From the NCBI GenBank assembly GCA_009602725.1, contig WELB01000089.1, forward strand, positions 204,391-268,390: DNA of 64,000 nt. The letters run 5' to 3'. The stretch comes from Spirogloea muscicola (Eukaryota; Streptophyta; Zygnematophyceae; Spirogloeales; Spirogloeaceae). The notes below the pieces were generated by a model, which did not search any database, was not told where the DNA came from, and was given only the letters and a program-made list of their open reading frames with translations. Positions 30,586 to 41,635 of this stretch are shown here, one piece after another (position 1 is the first letter of the stretch; each line of letters begins with the position of its first letter). The position numbers were made by a program, and so were the translations under genes.

Positions 30586-33500
30586 AGAAGCTGGCTCTGG
30601 ACCCGCGCCCCCCGCCGCGGCGGGAGGCGCAATTCAGCCCATCGACCGCGCGGCCGTGCACCGCATCTGCTCCGGCCAGGTGCATCGCCGGCGCCCTCGC
30701 AGGCCGGCGCGGCGGCGGAGGCCATGGGGCCGCCGGAAGCCGCCCTGACGACGCGCTCGCGGCGGTCAGGTAGTGCTGGACCTCGCCGCGGCGCTCAAGG
30801 AGCTGGTGGAGAACAGCCTGGACGCCGGCGCGACGGCGGTGGAGGTGCGGCTCAGGGAGTACGGCGCCGAGAGCATCGAGGTCGCGGACAACGGCAGCGG
30901 CGTGGCGCCCGAGAACCACCAGGTCGCCGCCACGGCCACGGCCGGCCCCGCTGCCGCCGCCGCAGAGGCTTAGGGTTTGCAATCAAGAGATTAGGGTTCA
31001 AGGGGCTCAGGGGTTTAGTGCCAGGTTTAGCGCCAGGGGTTCAGCGGCAGGGCCCGCCCCAGTGGTTCTGCCGCGACGCCCTGACGGTGACGCTGCCCCT
31101 CCTCCTCCTGACGCTGGCGCAGGCGCTGACGCTCAAGTACCACACGTCCAAGATCGCCGGCCTGGGCGACCTCCGCCGGCTCGCCTCCTTTGGCTTCCGA
31201 GGCGAGGCCCTGAGCTCCCTCTGTGCGCTCAGCAGCGTCTCCGTCACGACGCGTACCGCTGCAGACCCCGTCGGCGTCCGCATCGAGTACGACCACGCTG
31301 GTTGCATTACCTCCAAGGTGACTGTTTTATGGTCGAGCAATCCTTAGCTTCTGGTAGTCATATAATACAAGAGGATGACTTGGATTGTGGTCAATCAAGT
31401 ATTCTGGAAGTATCTATTCGTAGTAGTACCTGCAAATAGCTATGCCAAACCTGCGTTTATTCCAGAGACATTGTGCTGCCTGGGTTCAACCGACTGTCTT
31501 GCAGCGGCCCCACTGGGTGCCGAGAAATGGTGGCCTGGTAGCGCTGATTGGGCTGCCGCGTTTTTGTCTACTGCAGGCCAGCGTTGCCAGGGCGGTGGGG
31601 ACGACCGTCTGCGTGGCCCGCATCTTTGCGTCCCTGCCCGTGCGCCACAAGGAGCTCCAGCGCAACGTGAAGCGAGAGTTCGCCAAGCTTGTCTCCATGC
31701 TGCAGGCACGTTCTTCTCAGCTGCAATGTTTGAGCATAGACTGTACCCAAACATTAGCTGCTAGTCACTGAAAGTCATCAACCTCAACCTTAACGCTCAA
31801 CTGCAGATGAGAAAGACTTGAAGCCTGGAGGTCCCCCCAGGAAGACTAGCTTTTGTGTGTTATCAGGCTTCACCGTGCACACATGAAACGCAAGGCAAAG
31901 ATGTCTATACTGGTAGTCACAGAAAGACCTTTGCAAGATAAGTTGAACTCTGCCAGAGCCCTCAGCAAGGGCACAGCCCACTTGGCGCACGAAATGCTAT
32001 GTGCGGCCTGTCTGCCTACACATGGCCCCTCCGCCATCTCCACGCAGGCCTCTCTCTGACAACGCGTGGTGCCAAACCCTGAGCTCTTCCCCCACCTTAG
32101 ATCCCTGGGTCTGCTGTTGCTTAATGCTGCCAGACTTCAACATACGTGGAGCATCTTCAAGGTGTCGCCTTACTGTTAGCGACAGCTTGGTAGCTTGACC
32201 GGGCCACCACTGCGGGGACGTTGCGTGCACGCAGGCCTATGCGGTGATATCGACGGGCGTGCGCGTGCTGTGCACAAACCAAGCCGGGCGAGCCGGCCGC
32301 ACGACAGTCCTCCTGTCGCCGGGCGGAGGGTCAGTGCAGGAGAACGTGGCCGCCGTATTCGGCGCCAAAGCGGCCCAGTGCTTGGGGGTGCTCGGCAATG
32401 CGCCCCTGCCTGGCGGCGGGCGTGCCGTGGGCCTCCTGAGCCGCCCCGGCGCAGGCTGCGGCCGCGCCTCGGGCGACCGGCAGCTGATATACATCAACGG
32501 GCGACCCGTCGACCTGCCCAAGGTCAACAAGGCCCTCAATGAGACGTACAAGTACGCCCTGCAACCCACCTCCCCACTCTCCCCCCCTTTGCGCAGACAG
32601 GGCAAACACAGTGGCTTGCACCAAGTACAAGGTCTCTGTGCAATGTCTCTAGATGCACATTTTCAGAATGTAAACACAAAATCCTAGTTCTTCACATGGG
32701 TGAAGAACACCGTGCCTACCAAATCCCAGTCTAGCCCTTCTTTTGAAGTTTTGGACACCCGAATACGAGCTGCCCTTGAGCTCTATGCACTAAGTCTGAT
32801 GTCTGAGTTATGTTGCTTGTGCTTCATGTAGCCTGACTTTGCAATTAATCTAGTAAAACGCTAGCGTGTAGATGTGGCACATGGCAGTCAGCACCCGAAA
32901 TCACTACAGAGAACACGATGCAATGCCATCTCTGCTTGCAAATCCTCCTCCTCACAAGACTAGAGAAGCCTCATTCGGCCTGGTTGGTTGCCATCTAGAG
33001 TCCTCAAAATCTCCATGTCAGATTTCAAATCCTTTATCTCAAACAAGTACATCAACTTTGTGGCTGTTTGTTCAATGTAGTCCAAGGTAAGCACAGAAGG
33101 TTCAGGGCCAAGGAGACCTGCGAGGACTCCTACTGTTGAGAGTTGAGTAGTTGCCGCCAGGGTGAGACTTTGCCAGCCTGATCGTCAAGCTTTGCCTGTC
33201 TTGATGCTGCCGCGCATGCAGGGCGTTCAACTCACAGCAGTATCCGATGGCGGTATTGGATCTGCAGCTACCGCGGGAATCATACGATGTCAATGTGACG
33301 CCCGACAAGCGGCGCATGCTGCTCCACCATGAGGGTGCAGTGCTCGCCGCTCTGCGCGAGGCACTTGAGCGCTTCTACGCTCCTGGGCGGTACATGTACG
33401 CAGTGCAAACGCCGTCAGTGCGGGATGGTTCGCTCCGTGCTTCCGCGCCGCTGGCTTATGCTGGCCTCTGCGCTCCGGTGGTCAGCTCGCCGCCGTGCGA

Positions 33501-36500
33501 CGAGGTTGAGAACATTGGCAAAGGATCGGAAGAGACGTTGGAGGAGCGGGGGGCATGTGATACTGAGGAGCAAGGGGAGGAGCGGGAGGAGGGAGGGAGG
33601 GCGCACTTGAGCGGCACAGGGGCCTCCGATGGCGGGCTTGAGGATGACTCTGAGCACGCAGCGCCAGCAGATGTCGAATTGGATGCAGCAGTGAACGCCA
33701 CTGGGGAGCGGCGGCAGAGCTACGGCGGCGCTTCGCTGACGAGCAACTTGCGGGTTGAGAAGGAGCAGTCACCGCCGCACAGTTCCGGCAGTGGCAGCGA
33801 GCAGTGACCGCCGTTGCCGAGCCTGGGGGCGTTCCAGTTCGAGAGGGGTCCGCGCGCTGCCGGCAATGGCAGCGCACGGGTTGCCGGCAGCTGCCGGGAC
33901 AGCGAGGGCGGCGGTAGTGGCATGGTCGGCGTGAAGAAGGTCCAGCTGTCTCTCAATGGCTTCACGCTCCAGGGGAACGGGCAGCTAGTCAACAAGACCG
34001 CTGGCGGTGGCAGCGGCGGCAGTGGTAACTCGAAGCATGGAGCTCAGGATGTGCGCGGTGGGATTATGGAGGCCGGGCTGGAGCAAGCAGCCGAGCCGGT
34101 TGAGACGGAGGAGGTGGGGGAGCTAGAGTGGGGGAGGGAGGTGAGAGGAGGCTGGGAGGAGGACCAGCCGCCTGCTGTGGAGAGCCCCCAGCTGCTGCCC
34201 AGCCTACCGGACGGCGTCCGCGTCGACGGTCCGCGCGCAGTTGACTGTGGGCCGGCTGGCGGCGGCGCCGAGGTCCTCTTCGACATGGGCCGGCTGCAGG
34301 AGCTCCGGCTGCGAGGCTTCCGGCCACAGCATGGGGGCCGTGCACAGCCAGAGGGCGACCTCAAGCGCAAGCGGAGCAGGTGACTGGCCTCTGTGGGCAC
34401 CGCCGCTCCCTGCTCCTCCCTCCTCTCCCCTTCTCTTCGTCCTCCCACCCCATGAAGCGAGGCTGAGGTCGACCTAATCCTGAGCCCCAATCAAAATCAG
34501 GATGGCCATCACTCAGCCGCCGTGTCCTGATGACTGAACCTTTGAGACGCAGTGCTGAGCCGAACAAGGGCCAATTGTTCTGGAGTGTCTGGTGTATGCA
34601 GTCCTAAGGGCTGAAGTCGAAGCTTGACTACGGATCTCCCACCAGCAACTTAGGAATGTAACTGTCCTCATTGGGTGGGCTGTTTGCTGTGGAGGCAGGT
34701 TGTTTGCCGCCGCCACGCTCGCTGGCATCGGTGGGTCCGATGCTGCGCTAGACAAGGAGGAAGCGCTGGCCGAGGCGGCGCGGGAGCTCGACCGCAGCAT
34801 TGCCAAGTCCGACTTTGATCGCATGCGTGTTGTGGGCCAGTTCAACCTCGGCTTCATCATCGCCAAGCTGGACAGCGATCTCTTCATCATCGACCAGGTC
34901 TGTGGCAGCGGGCGCCTGCTCCGACGCCTATCTGCGCATGCCGTACGCACGCCTGCTGGCCGTGCCTGCTCCAGCAGTCAGGCTTGAGGTGCACAGCACA
35001 GCCTTAGCGGAGCCACTGAGGTGTTTGTGGGCCTTGCCATCTCTGCTGGCAGCATGCCTCAGATGAGAAGCACAATTTCGAACGCCTTGCTAAGACAACG
35101 GTGCTCAACCGCCAGGCACTGCTCCGGTGAGCTTATGTGTGTCGGCTCCATTGCTTGCTCAGAGTTGTGTCGCCTTCAGGGCTTGATAGCTACGTTGCCT
35201 GGACAAGCTCCCCGGCCCTTCCCTACATGCCCTCCCACTTACCCTCGTTAATCATGTAGTCCACAGATGCTCTTTGTTTCTTCTAGCTGACACGTTGAGC
35301 TCTGCACTTGATATTCATCTAGCCACTGCTCGACCAATTGCGATCATCTTCTGGAGATGCCACAATCACAGCAGCAGAACGCAGCACTGACATTTTGCTG
35401 ACAGAGGTCCACAACCCAACCTTGATTGGCGGCTGAGTCACCTGTGTGCGCGCCGTTGGCCATTGCGGGTGCTGGGTAACAGTCCCATGCCCCTCAATCT
35501 GTCGGTCTCGGAGGAGTTTGTGATCCACACTCAACTGGAGGTATTCAGGTACGGCATGTCTGCCATGTCAGCATCGCAAAGTAGCGCCTTACATATTCAA
35601 CCTCAAAACAGAAGCCTTGCTGAGCAGGGCCAATGTGACAGCGGTTCACAGTAAGTGCAAGCCAATGTAGGTGCACTAACCGGGGAATGCACTCCGTCAG
35701 AGGCAGATTCTGGTACTTTTGCTGGACTGTGCTGCCAAATACTCCTCCGCCTTGTGCGCTCGGTGCTAGCTGCATATGAGGCCGTGCTTGTTTTCACACT
35801 ACAGACTCGAGTCTTTGGAGGTCGTGAACCTTGGCGAGGGCCAGAAGCATCACGGTCCCATGTGCTGGGGCTGCCAGTCACGTGGTGGGAGCTCGTCTCT
35901 CGCAGGAGGAACGGCTTTGACTTTGTGGAAGACGCTGCGGCAGCACCCGGGCAACGCCTGCAGCTCTCGGCGCTGCCGTTCTCCAAGAATATCACCTTTG
36001 GACTGTCAGGTGTGCAACAGCGAGCTAGTCAGCTCTGAATGCCATTTGACAGGGTCAAGGATGTCTTCTGCTGCTACTTGTCATGCAGTCCAAGCTTAAT
36101 CCATTGATAAACCAGCACACTCATGTTGACAAGGGCTTGCCATTCTCCCACTCGAGGTATGTTGCAAGGTTACCCTCAGGGTTCAGTCATCTAGTTCTGT
36201 GGCTCTGCTGCGGCAGATGTACAGGAGCTCATATCACTCCTGAAGGATGAGCCGTCGGCATTGCGGGATGCTGAGCTCCCGGCGCAGCCGCTGCTGGAGA
36301 TCTTAGAGGAGGGGGAGAAGCTGGAGCTGATGCAGGTGGAGGAGCAGGGGGAGGAGCGGCAGGCGCAATTGAGGAGAACGGTGTTGTCTTCCTCCTCCTG
36401 TGGTGGTGGCAGCGGCAGGCGGTCCAGCCCAGGGGAGGGTGGTGGCGGTGGCTGGGCTAGTGCGGCGGTGCGGCCATCGCGGGTCAGGGCGATGCTCGCC

Positions 36501-36825
36501 TCCCGGGCATGCCGGTCATCGGTGATGATCGGCACTGCGCTTACGCGATCACAGATGGGCAAAGTGAGCTGCTGCTTTGTTCTCTTTTTCCATCAGTCGT
36601 GAGTGCTAGCTCCAGCGGCTCAGTCAGCTGCAGGCTGTCATACTCTACTGTGAGAGTCTGAAGGCTTTCCTGCTGACGCAAGCGTCAGGCGGTGCTCTCA
36701 CTATGCTCAGCAGCACTTCTGCGCAGATTGTGAGCAGCTTGGCCGGCCTGGACTCGCCGTGGAATTGCCCCCACGGGCGGCCAACGATGAGGCACCTGGT
36801 TGACTTGTCGGCTGTCAGAAAGTAG
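30530..36825 (+). CDS. PMS1: PMS1 (MutL-alpha endonuclease subunit, PMS2 orthologue)
   Basis: Model of 12 exons: 30530-30679, 30770-30922, 31123-31317, 31577-31705, 32235-32551, 33222-34379, 34699-34897, 35053-35126, 35483-35548, 35906-36009, 36217-36563, 36727-36825. All are in phase. N-terminal GHKL ATPase: [73 protein letters not shown]-terminal endonuclease: [11 protein letters not shown], the metal-binding [12 protein letters not shown] (DQHA-x2-E-x4-E), [12 protein letters not shown], and [11 protein letters not shown]. With MLH1 it nicks the error strand in nuclear mismatch repair. A poly-Gly run (GGC repeat) follows the start. Intron 4 has a GC donor (31706). An in-frame TGA at 33805-33807 in the linker is removed if 33754-33837 (84 nt, GT...AG) is an intron, giving about 968 residues. 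Confidence 0.92.
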
Positions 36826-39800
36826 ATAGTACCTTGGGAACACTCCACTGTCTAAGGGGTCCTTGTGCAGGATGTCCTTCTGAAAGCTTGCTTGGTGCAC
36901 GACCCTGCATGCTTACCTGCGGAGGTTGGCTGGGCATCATGGCGCCAAGGCACTCGATGGGCAGAGAGTTGAGCTCTGCAATTAAGGAAGGCATGCAAAT
37001 TACCAGCTTTTGAAGTACGAAATGGGTATATGTCCTTTCTATCCACATTGCTGGTTAATACAAAAGAAATACTTAGTCTCCTTCATCTCATGCCTGAGCA
37101 ATGTCTTTCATAAGTAGTCATCATTGCACTTGTTGGAATGGTAATCAGATTACTAAAGGACCGATGGTTTTCATTGACTCCTAGCAGGCTCGACTTATTT
37201 CCCTGACTGTTGGACATTTTGCGTACTTCAGTGGAGAGTGAGGCTCCAAAGTACTTCACATAGAACAAGAGCACCAGATTGATTTCAGCAATGGTGGAGC
37301 CTTGATTTGGCTGGAGATGTGTGGGTTGCTTTGACTATGAAGCATCAGGTGTGCGCTTTGAAGCAGAAACTGATGCTCTTGTTCAGCGAGCTCTGGAGCG
37401 AGCGCTTATTTTCACGAATGTCAATGTTGATTGTAGCCAGCTTGCAAGTAGTGGTTACTAGTATCAGCTGTTCAAGAGGACAGAGTTGTTTTCCACCAGA
37501 ACTTCACCAGTCTCTGCTTGTGTGTCTTGAATGACGACCTTGAGCCAAGCAGCGAGTGTTTTGCATTCTAATGTGATTCACTTGTGTTGCAGGGAGATTG
37601 CATGTCAAAGTCCACCGCAATGGCAACAAAGAAGTTGGTACATGGAGCATTGCATCTTTGATGATTTGAAAATCCGCCATATTTGTTTAGGGGCTTCGAC
37701 TTACTGGCTGTCCTCGGCAGCTCTGTATCTATTTCACAAGAAGAGCAGCCTTTCACTTGTGCAACCCTCCGAAGAAGATCAAGATGTGTTTCCATATGGT
37801 GCTTAAGTAGGATAGTTTGCAGCTCAAATGTCCAGCTCGTGCTAATCACACAGCTGTGTGACGGAGTTGTGATACAGCCCATGTGCACAAGAAATATGCA
37901 CGACTGCTGGGTCAAAAGAGCAAGCCCAATATGTGATAGATATGCCCATCATTGACTACAAGTCCTGGCTAACGAGTCCGTGTTCTGTCAACCGCAGTCG
38001 CCACAAAGCCAGCGCATACGGTCATGTGCAGGGCAGGGCCTTGAGCTTGGCCTAGTTGGAGGCCTCAAGCTCATGCAACCTGTCAAGAATGACATCATCC
38101 CCTTCAGATTGGTGCACTTTTCCTCATTGGCTGCGGAAGCCAGGTGTCAGGGAGGAAGACAATCATTGAGGTGCAACTTAAGATGGGCCAATAGAGGCCT
38201 GGGCTCAAGCAAGGCCATGGGAAGTAGGGTGCATCTCACACACCGGCTTTCATGTGCCTATCATGCAGATTTTTTTATGTGGAACTATTGGTCCTGAGCT
38301 TTCATTATCAACCTATGGAAAGGTCGTACAAGTAGCAACGCGTGGCGCCACAAGGCACCAATCCGCATTGTAAGCAGGCTTGCCCCATGGAGAGTCGTGG
38401 CAAGTTCTTTGAGATACAGGGGGCATGCTTAGTCATACTGCAGATATGCGCGGGCAGAGGACCCTCATGCCTGAGGGAACAAGGATGAGTAGAGACGAAG
38501 AGTTATAGACAACATTTGCACTGGTTACCCCTGCAAGCGCTCATGCACCTCTGAGAGCTGCGTTCGGAGCCACTGGTCAAAGATGCAAGCAGTCCTGACC
38601 TGGCATGTGCAAATACTAGTCACCTTAAGGAGAGCTACTGTTTAGTTACTCCTGGAATGGGTTGCGGAAGATACGTGGAAATGCCCCTAGTAGAGCGGAC
38701 AAGTAGAGACGATTACATCCAAGACTAGTCGGTGGTGATTGCTGCAACGTATTGCTAGCGCCAGGTATGTCCAGTGGTGTCGCATGCATTGAAAGGAAAA
38801 TGAGAGGACTTTGCCACACTGGTCCATGGAGAGCAAAGCTGTTGAGGAGAGGAAGCTGGCTAGAAGGTCGTCTTGCAAGGCACATGTTGCTCACACAACA
38901 CGTGTCACATATTCCACCATGAAAATTTTGAGATACACAGGAGAAAGTGGGGGGAGATATGCTGGGGCACTTTTGAGGTTGGGGGGGGGGCTGGGTGATA
39001 GGAGAGGTTTTGAGCATCCAAGGTGAGGTGAAGTGCTTGTGGTATTCACGTACGTATTTTAATTGGGTGGAGGTGCACATCAGCAACTCGTACACATTGT
39101 GTCTCTTCCCGCAAAGCAAGCTAGCACATTGTGATGGGGTCAAAGTGGGCATGAAGGGCGCCAGAGGTTGTGGTGCAGTGCACTATTAACAATGACATCC
39201 ACCACTTCGTAACAGTGAGGCGCCAGATCACCCCACTGGGCTTAGGCCATTGCCCCTAGATGTGCTACTGACAAGGTGGCCCCCTCCCGGCTTCTAAGAG
39301 AGACGAACGAAGGAGGCAATACAGGAAGACAGGAGGCAAAACACCTCATTGCTATCAATGTGCTCCTTGCTCCAGGGGAAACTATCTCTCGCAAAGCCCA
39401 ATTGCTTCATTGGAGAGGTCTTCGGAGCTCTCCTTCTCCCCTCTGAGCTTGAAACTCCATGCGCAAGCTTGTAGGCGACCAGCTGACACTGCAAGCAAGT
39501 AACACCATCCATGGAGCACCAAAGGCACGCCGCATTATTCGATTGTGGAGAAGGTGGTAGTGGCTGCACAGCATGCACAGCTGTGTGAGGTTGTTTGCAT
39601 CTCGTATATGAGATGAGGACGCCAAGTACAGATGCAGCTAGCAGTGCTGCCATTGATACAGAATGACTCCACCGAGCTGGTGGCAAGAGCAGCTGCTGCT
39701 GCAGCATCGTGCTCTGTCAGAAGCTTAAGCCACACGAGCCGCTGGCCTTGGAGGACGGTACACGCCCTGCACACACTACCAGGTAGCAAACAGGCTGGCA

Positions 39801-40647
39801 CAGTACTGCAACTTGTTTGGTTCAAGGTCTAGAGGTCAGGATGGAGAGTTCAGAATTTACTTGGAATCGGGTTCAGGGCTTAACTCGATTTCAGGTGAAG
39901 GGATGGCAGGTGGACATTGTCGTCCGCCACTTGGTTGCCTCATTGTCATTGACGCTTACAATGCTTGAAGAGCGCACTGCAGGGGCCATGGCCACCGAGG
40001 GGCGTCCAAGAGGACGGGCCGACCCAGACACTGTCATCAAGGTGGTCACTGAGTTCCAGCGGTGCCTCAACGTGCCTGCTCCGCCTGCCAACCTGGCCTT
40101 CCTGTGGCAGTGAGCGACTGCAAGCTGACTGGCTCTCCCCTCACGCCGATACCATTGCTCCGCTGGTCTGCCTGTGCAGCACTGCCAGACTGCTTGCCCA
40201 TCAGGCTGCGCAGTGACTGAGCAAGGAGACGTGAGCGAAGCTTGCACGGCCGGCTGTGCAGCGAGGAGCTCTGGTGGCTGTCACCCTCAGGAGGACCTGA
40301 CAGGCACCCGCAGCATGGAGGGCGGGCTCGGAGGCACAGCGAAGGCTGGCATCGGTGTAGGCCGCTGGTGACATGGCAATGGGGGCGGCGAGCACGGGTG
40401 CACCCATGCTGCAGCTTGCGAGCTGGCTGCCGTAGCGGCTCAAACGATGGCTGCTGGCCACCACGACGGCTGGAGCAGGGCCAACTACAACGACGGAAAC
40501 AAGCGCCAGTAGCGCCACCTCATGGTGAAGCAGCGCCGTGCTGGACGGTGGCTACGGCCAGCGGCGGCGCCAATGGCGGTGCCGACGTGGTAGCGGCGGC
40601 GGGACAAGAGGACTGAGTGGGTGCGGGCAACGGCAGCGGGCCTCGCA

Positions 40648-40690
<43 letters not shown>

Positions 40691-40698
40691 AGGCGGCG
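36826..40698. other. Unassigned 3.9-kb intergenic region before a scaffold gap
   Basis: No ORF here resembles a known family. The plus frame 39817-40113 (98 codons, ending PAPPANLAFLWQ) has no recognised domain. 40540-40698 becomes a pure GGC-type triplet repeat that runs into the gap. A diverged G-run lies at 38980-38992. Confidence 0.45.
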
Positions 40699-41586
40699 NN
40701 NNNNNNNNNNNNNNNNNNNNNNNNNNNNNNNNNNNNNNNNNNNNNNNNNNNNNNNNNNNNNNNNNNNNNNNNNNNNNNNNNNNNNNNNNNNNNNNNNNNN
40801 NNNNNNNNNNNNNNNNNNNNNNNNNNNNNNNNNNNNNNNNNNNNNNNNNNNNNNNNNNNNNNNNNNNNNNNNNNNNNNNNNNNNNNNNNNNNNNNNNNNN
40901 NNNNNNNNNNNNNNNNNNNNNNNNNNNNNNNNNNNNNNNNNNNNNNNNNNNNNNNNNNNNNNNNNNNNNNNNNNNNNNNNNNNNNNNNNNNNNNNNNNNN
41001 NNNNNNNNNNNNNNNNNNNNNNNNNNNNNNNNNNNNNNNNNNNNNNNNNNNNNNNNNNNNNNNNNNNNNNNNNNNNNNNNNNNNNNNNNNNNNNNNNNNN
41101 NNNNNNNNNNNNNNNNNNNNNNNNNNNNNNNNNNNNNNNNNNNNNNNNNNNNNNNNNNNNNNNNNNNNNNNNNNNNNNNNNNNNNNNNNNNNNNNNNNNN
41201 NNNNNNNNNNNNNNNNNNNNNNNNNNNNNNNNNNNNNNNNNNNNNNNNNNNNNNNNNNNNNNNNNNNNNNNNNNNNNNNNNNNNNNNNNNNNNNNNNNNN
41301 NNNNNNNNNNNNNNNNNNNNNNNNNNNNNNNNNNNNNNNNNNNNNNNNNNNNNNNNNNNNNNNNNNNNNNNNNNNNNNNNNNNNNNNNNNNNNNNNNNNN
41401 NNNNNNNNNNNNNNNNNNNNNNNNNNNNNNNNNNNNNNNNNNNNNNNNNNNNNNNNNNNNNNNNNNNNNNNNNNNNNNNNNNNNNNNNNNNNNNNNNNNN
41501 NNNNNNNNNNNNNNNNNNNNNNNNNNNNNNNNNNNNNNNNNNNNNNNNNNNNNNNNNNNNNNNNNNNNNNNNNNNNNNNNNNNNNN
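40699..41586. other. Scaffold gap (Ns)
   Basis: 888 undetermined bases, flanked on the left by a (GGC)n repeat that probably broke the assembly. The 5' end of the bHLH gene may lie inside. Confidence 0.95.
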
Positions 41587-41635
41587 CGGCCTCCCGGCGC
41601 TCGCGCTGCGCGCGCCCGCCGCCTCCGCCGCGGCC

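Noticed and set aside
30960-31040. Telomere repeat tract
   Set aside because: Only scattered TTAGGGTT-like words in a PMS1 intron; not a tandem array.
33805-33807. Selenocysteine at the PMS1 in-frame TGA
   Set aside because: The position is in an unconserved linker, no SECIS-like context was seen, and a phase-neutral intron explains it more simply.
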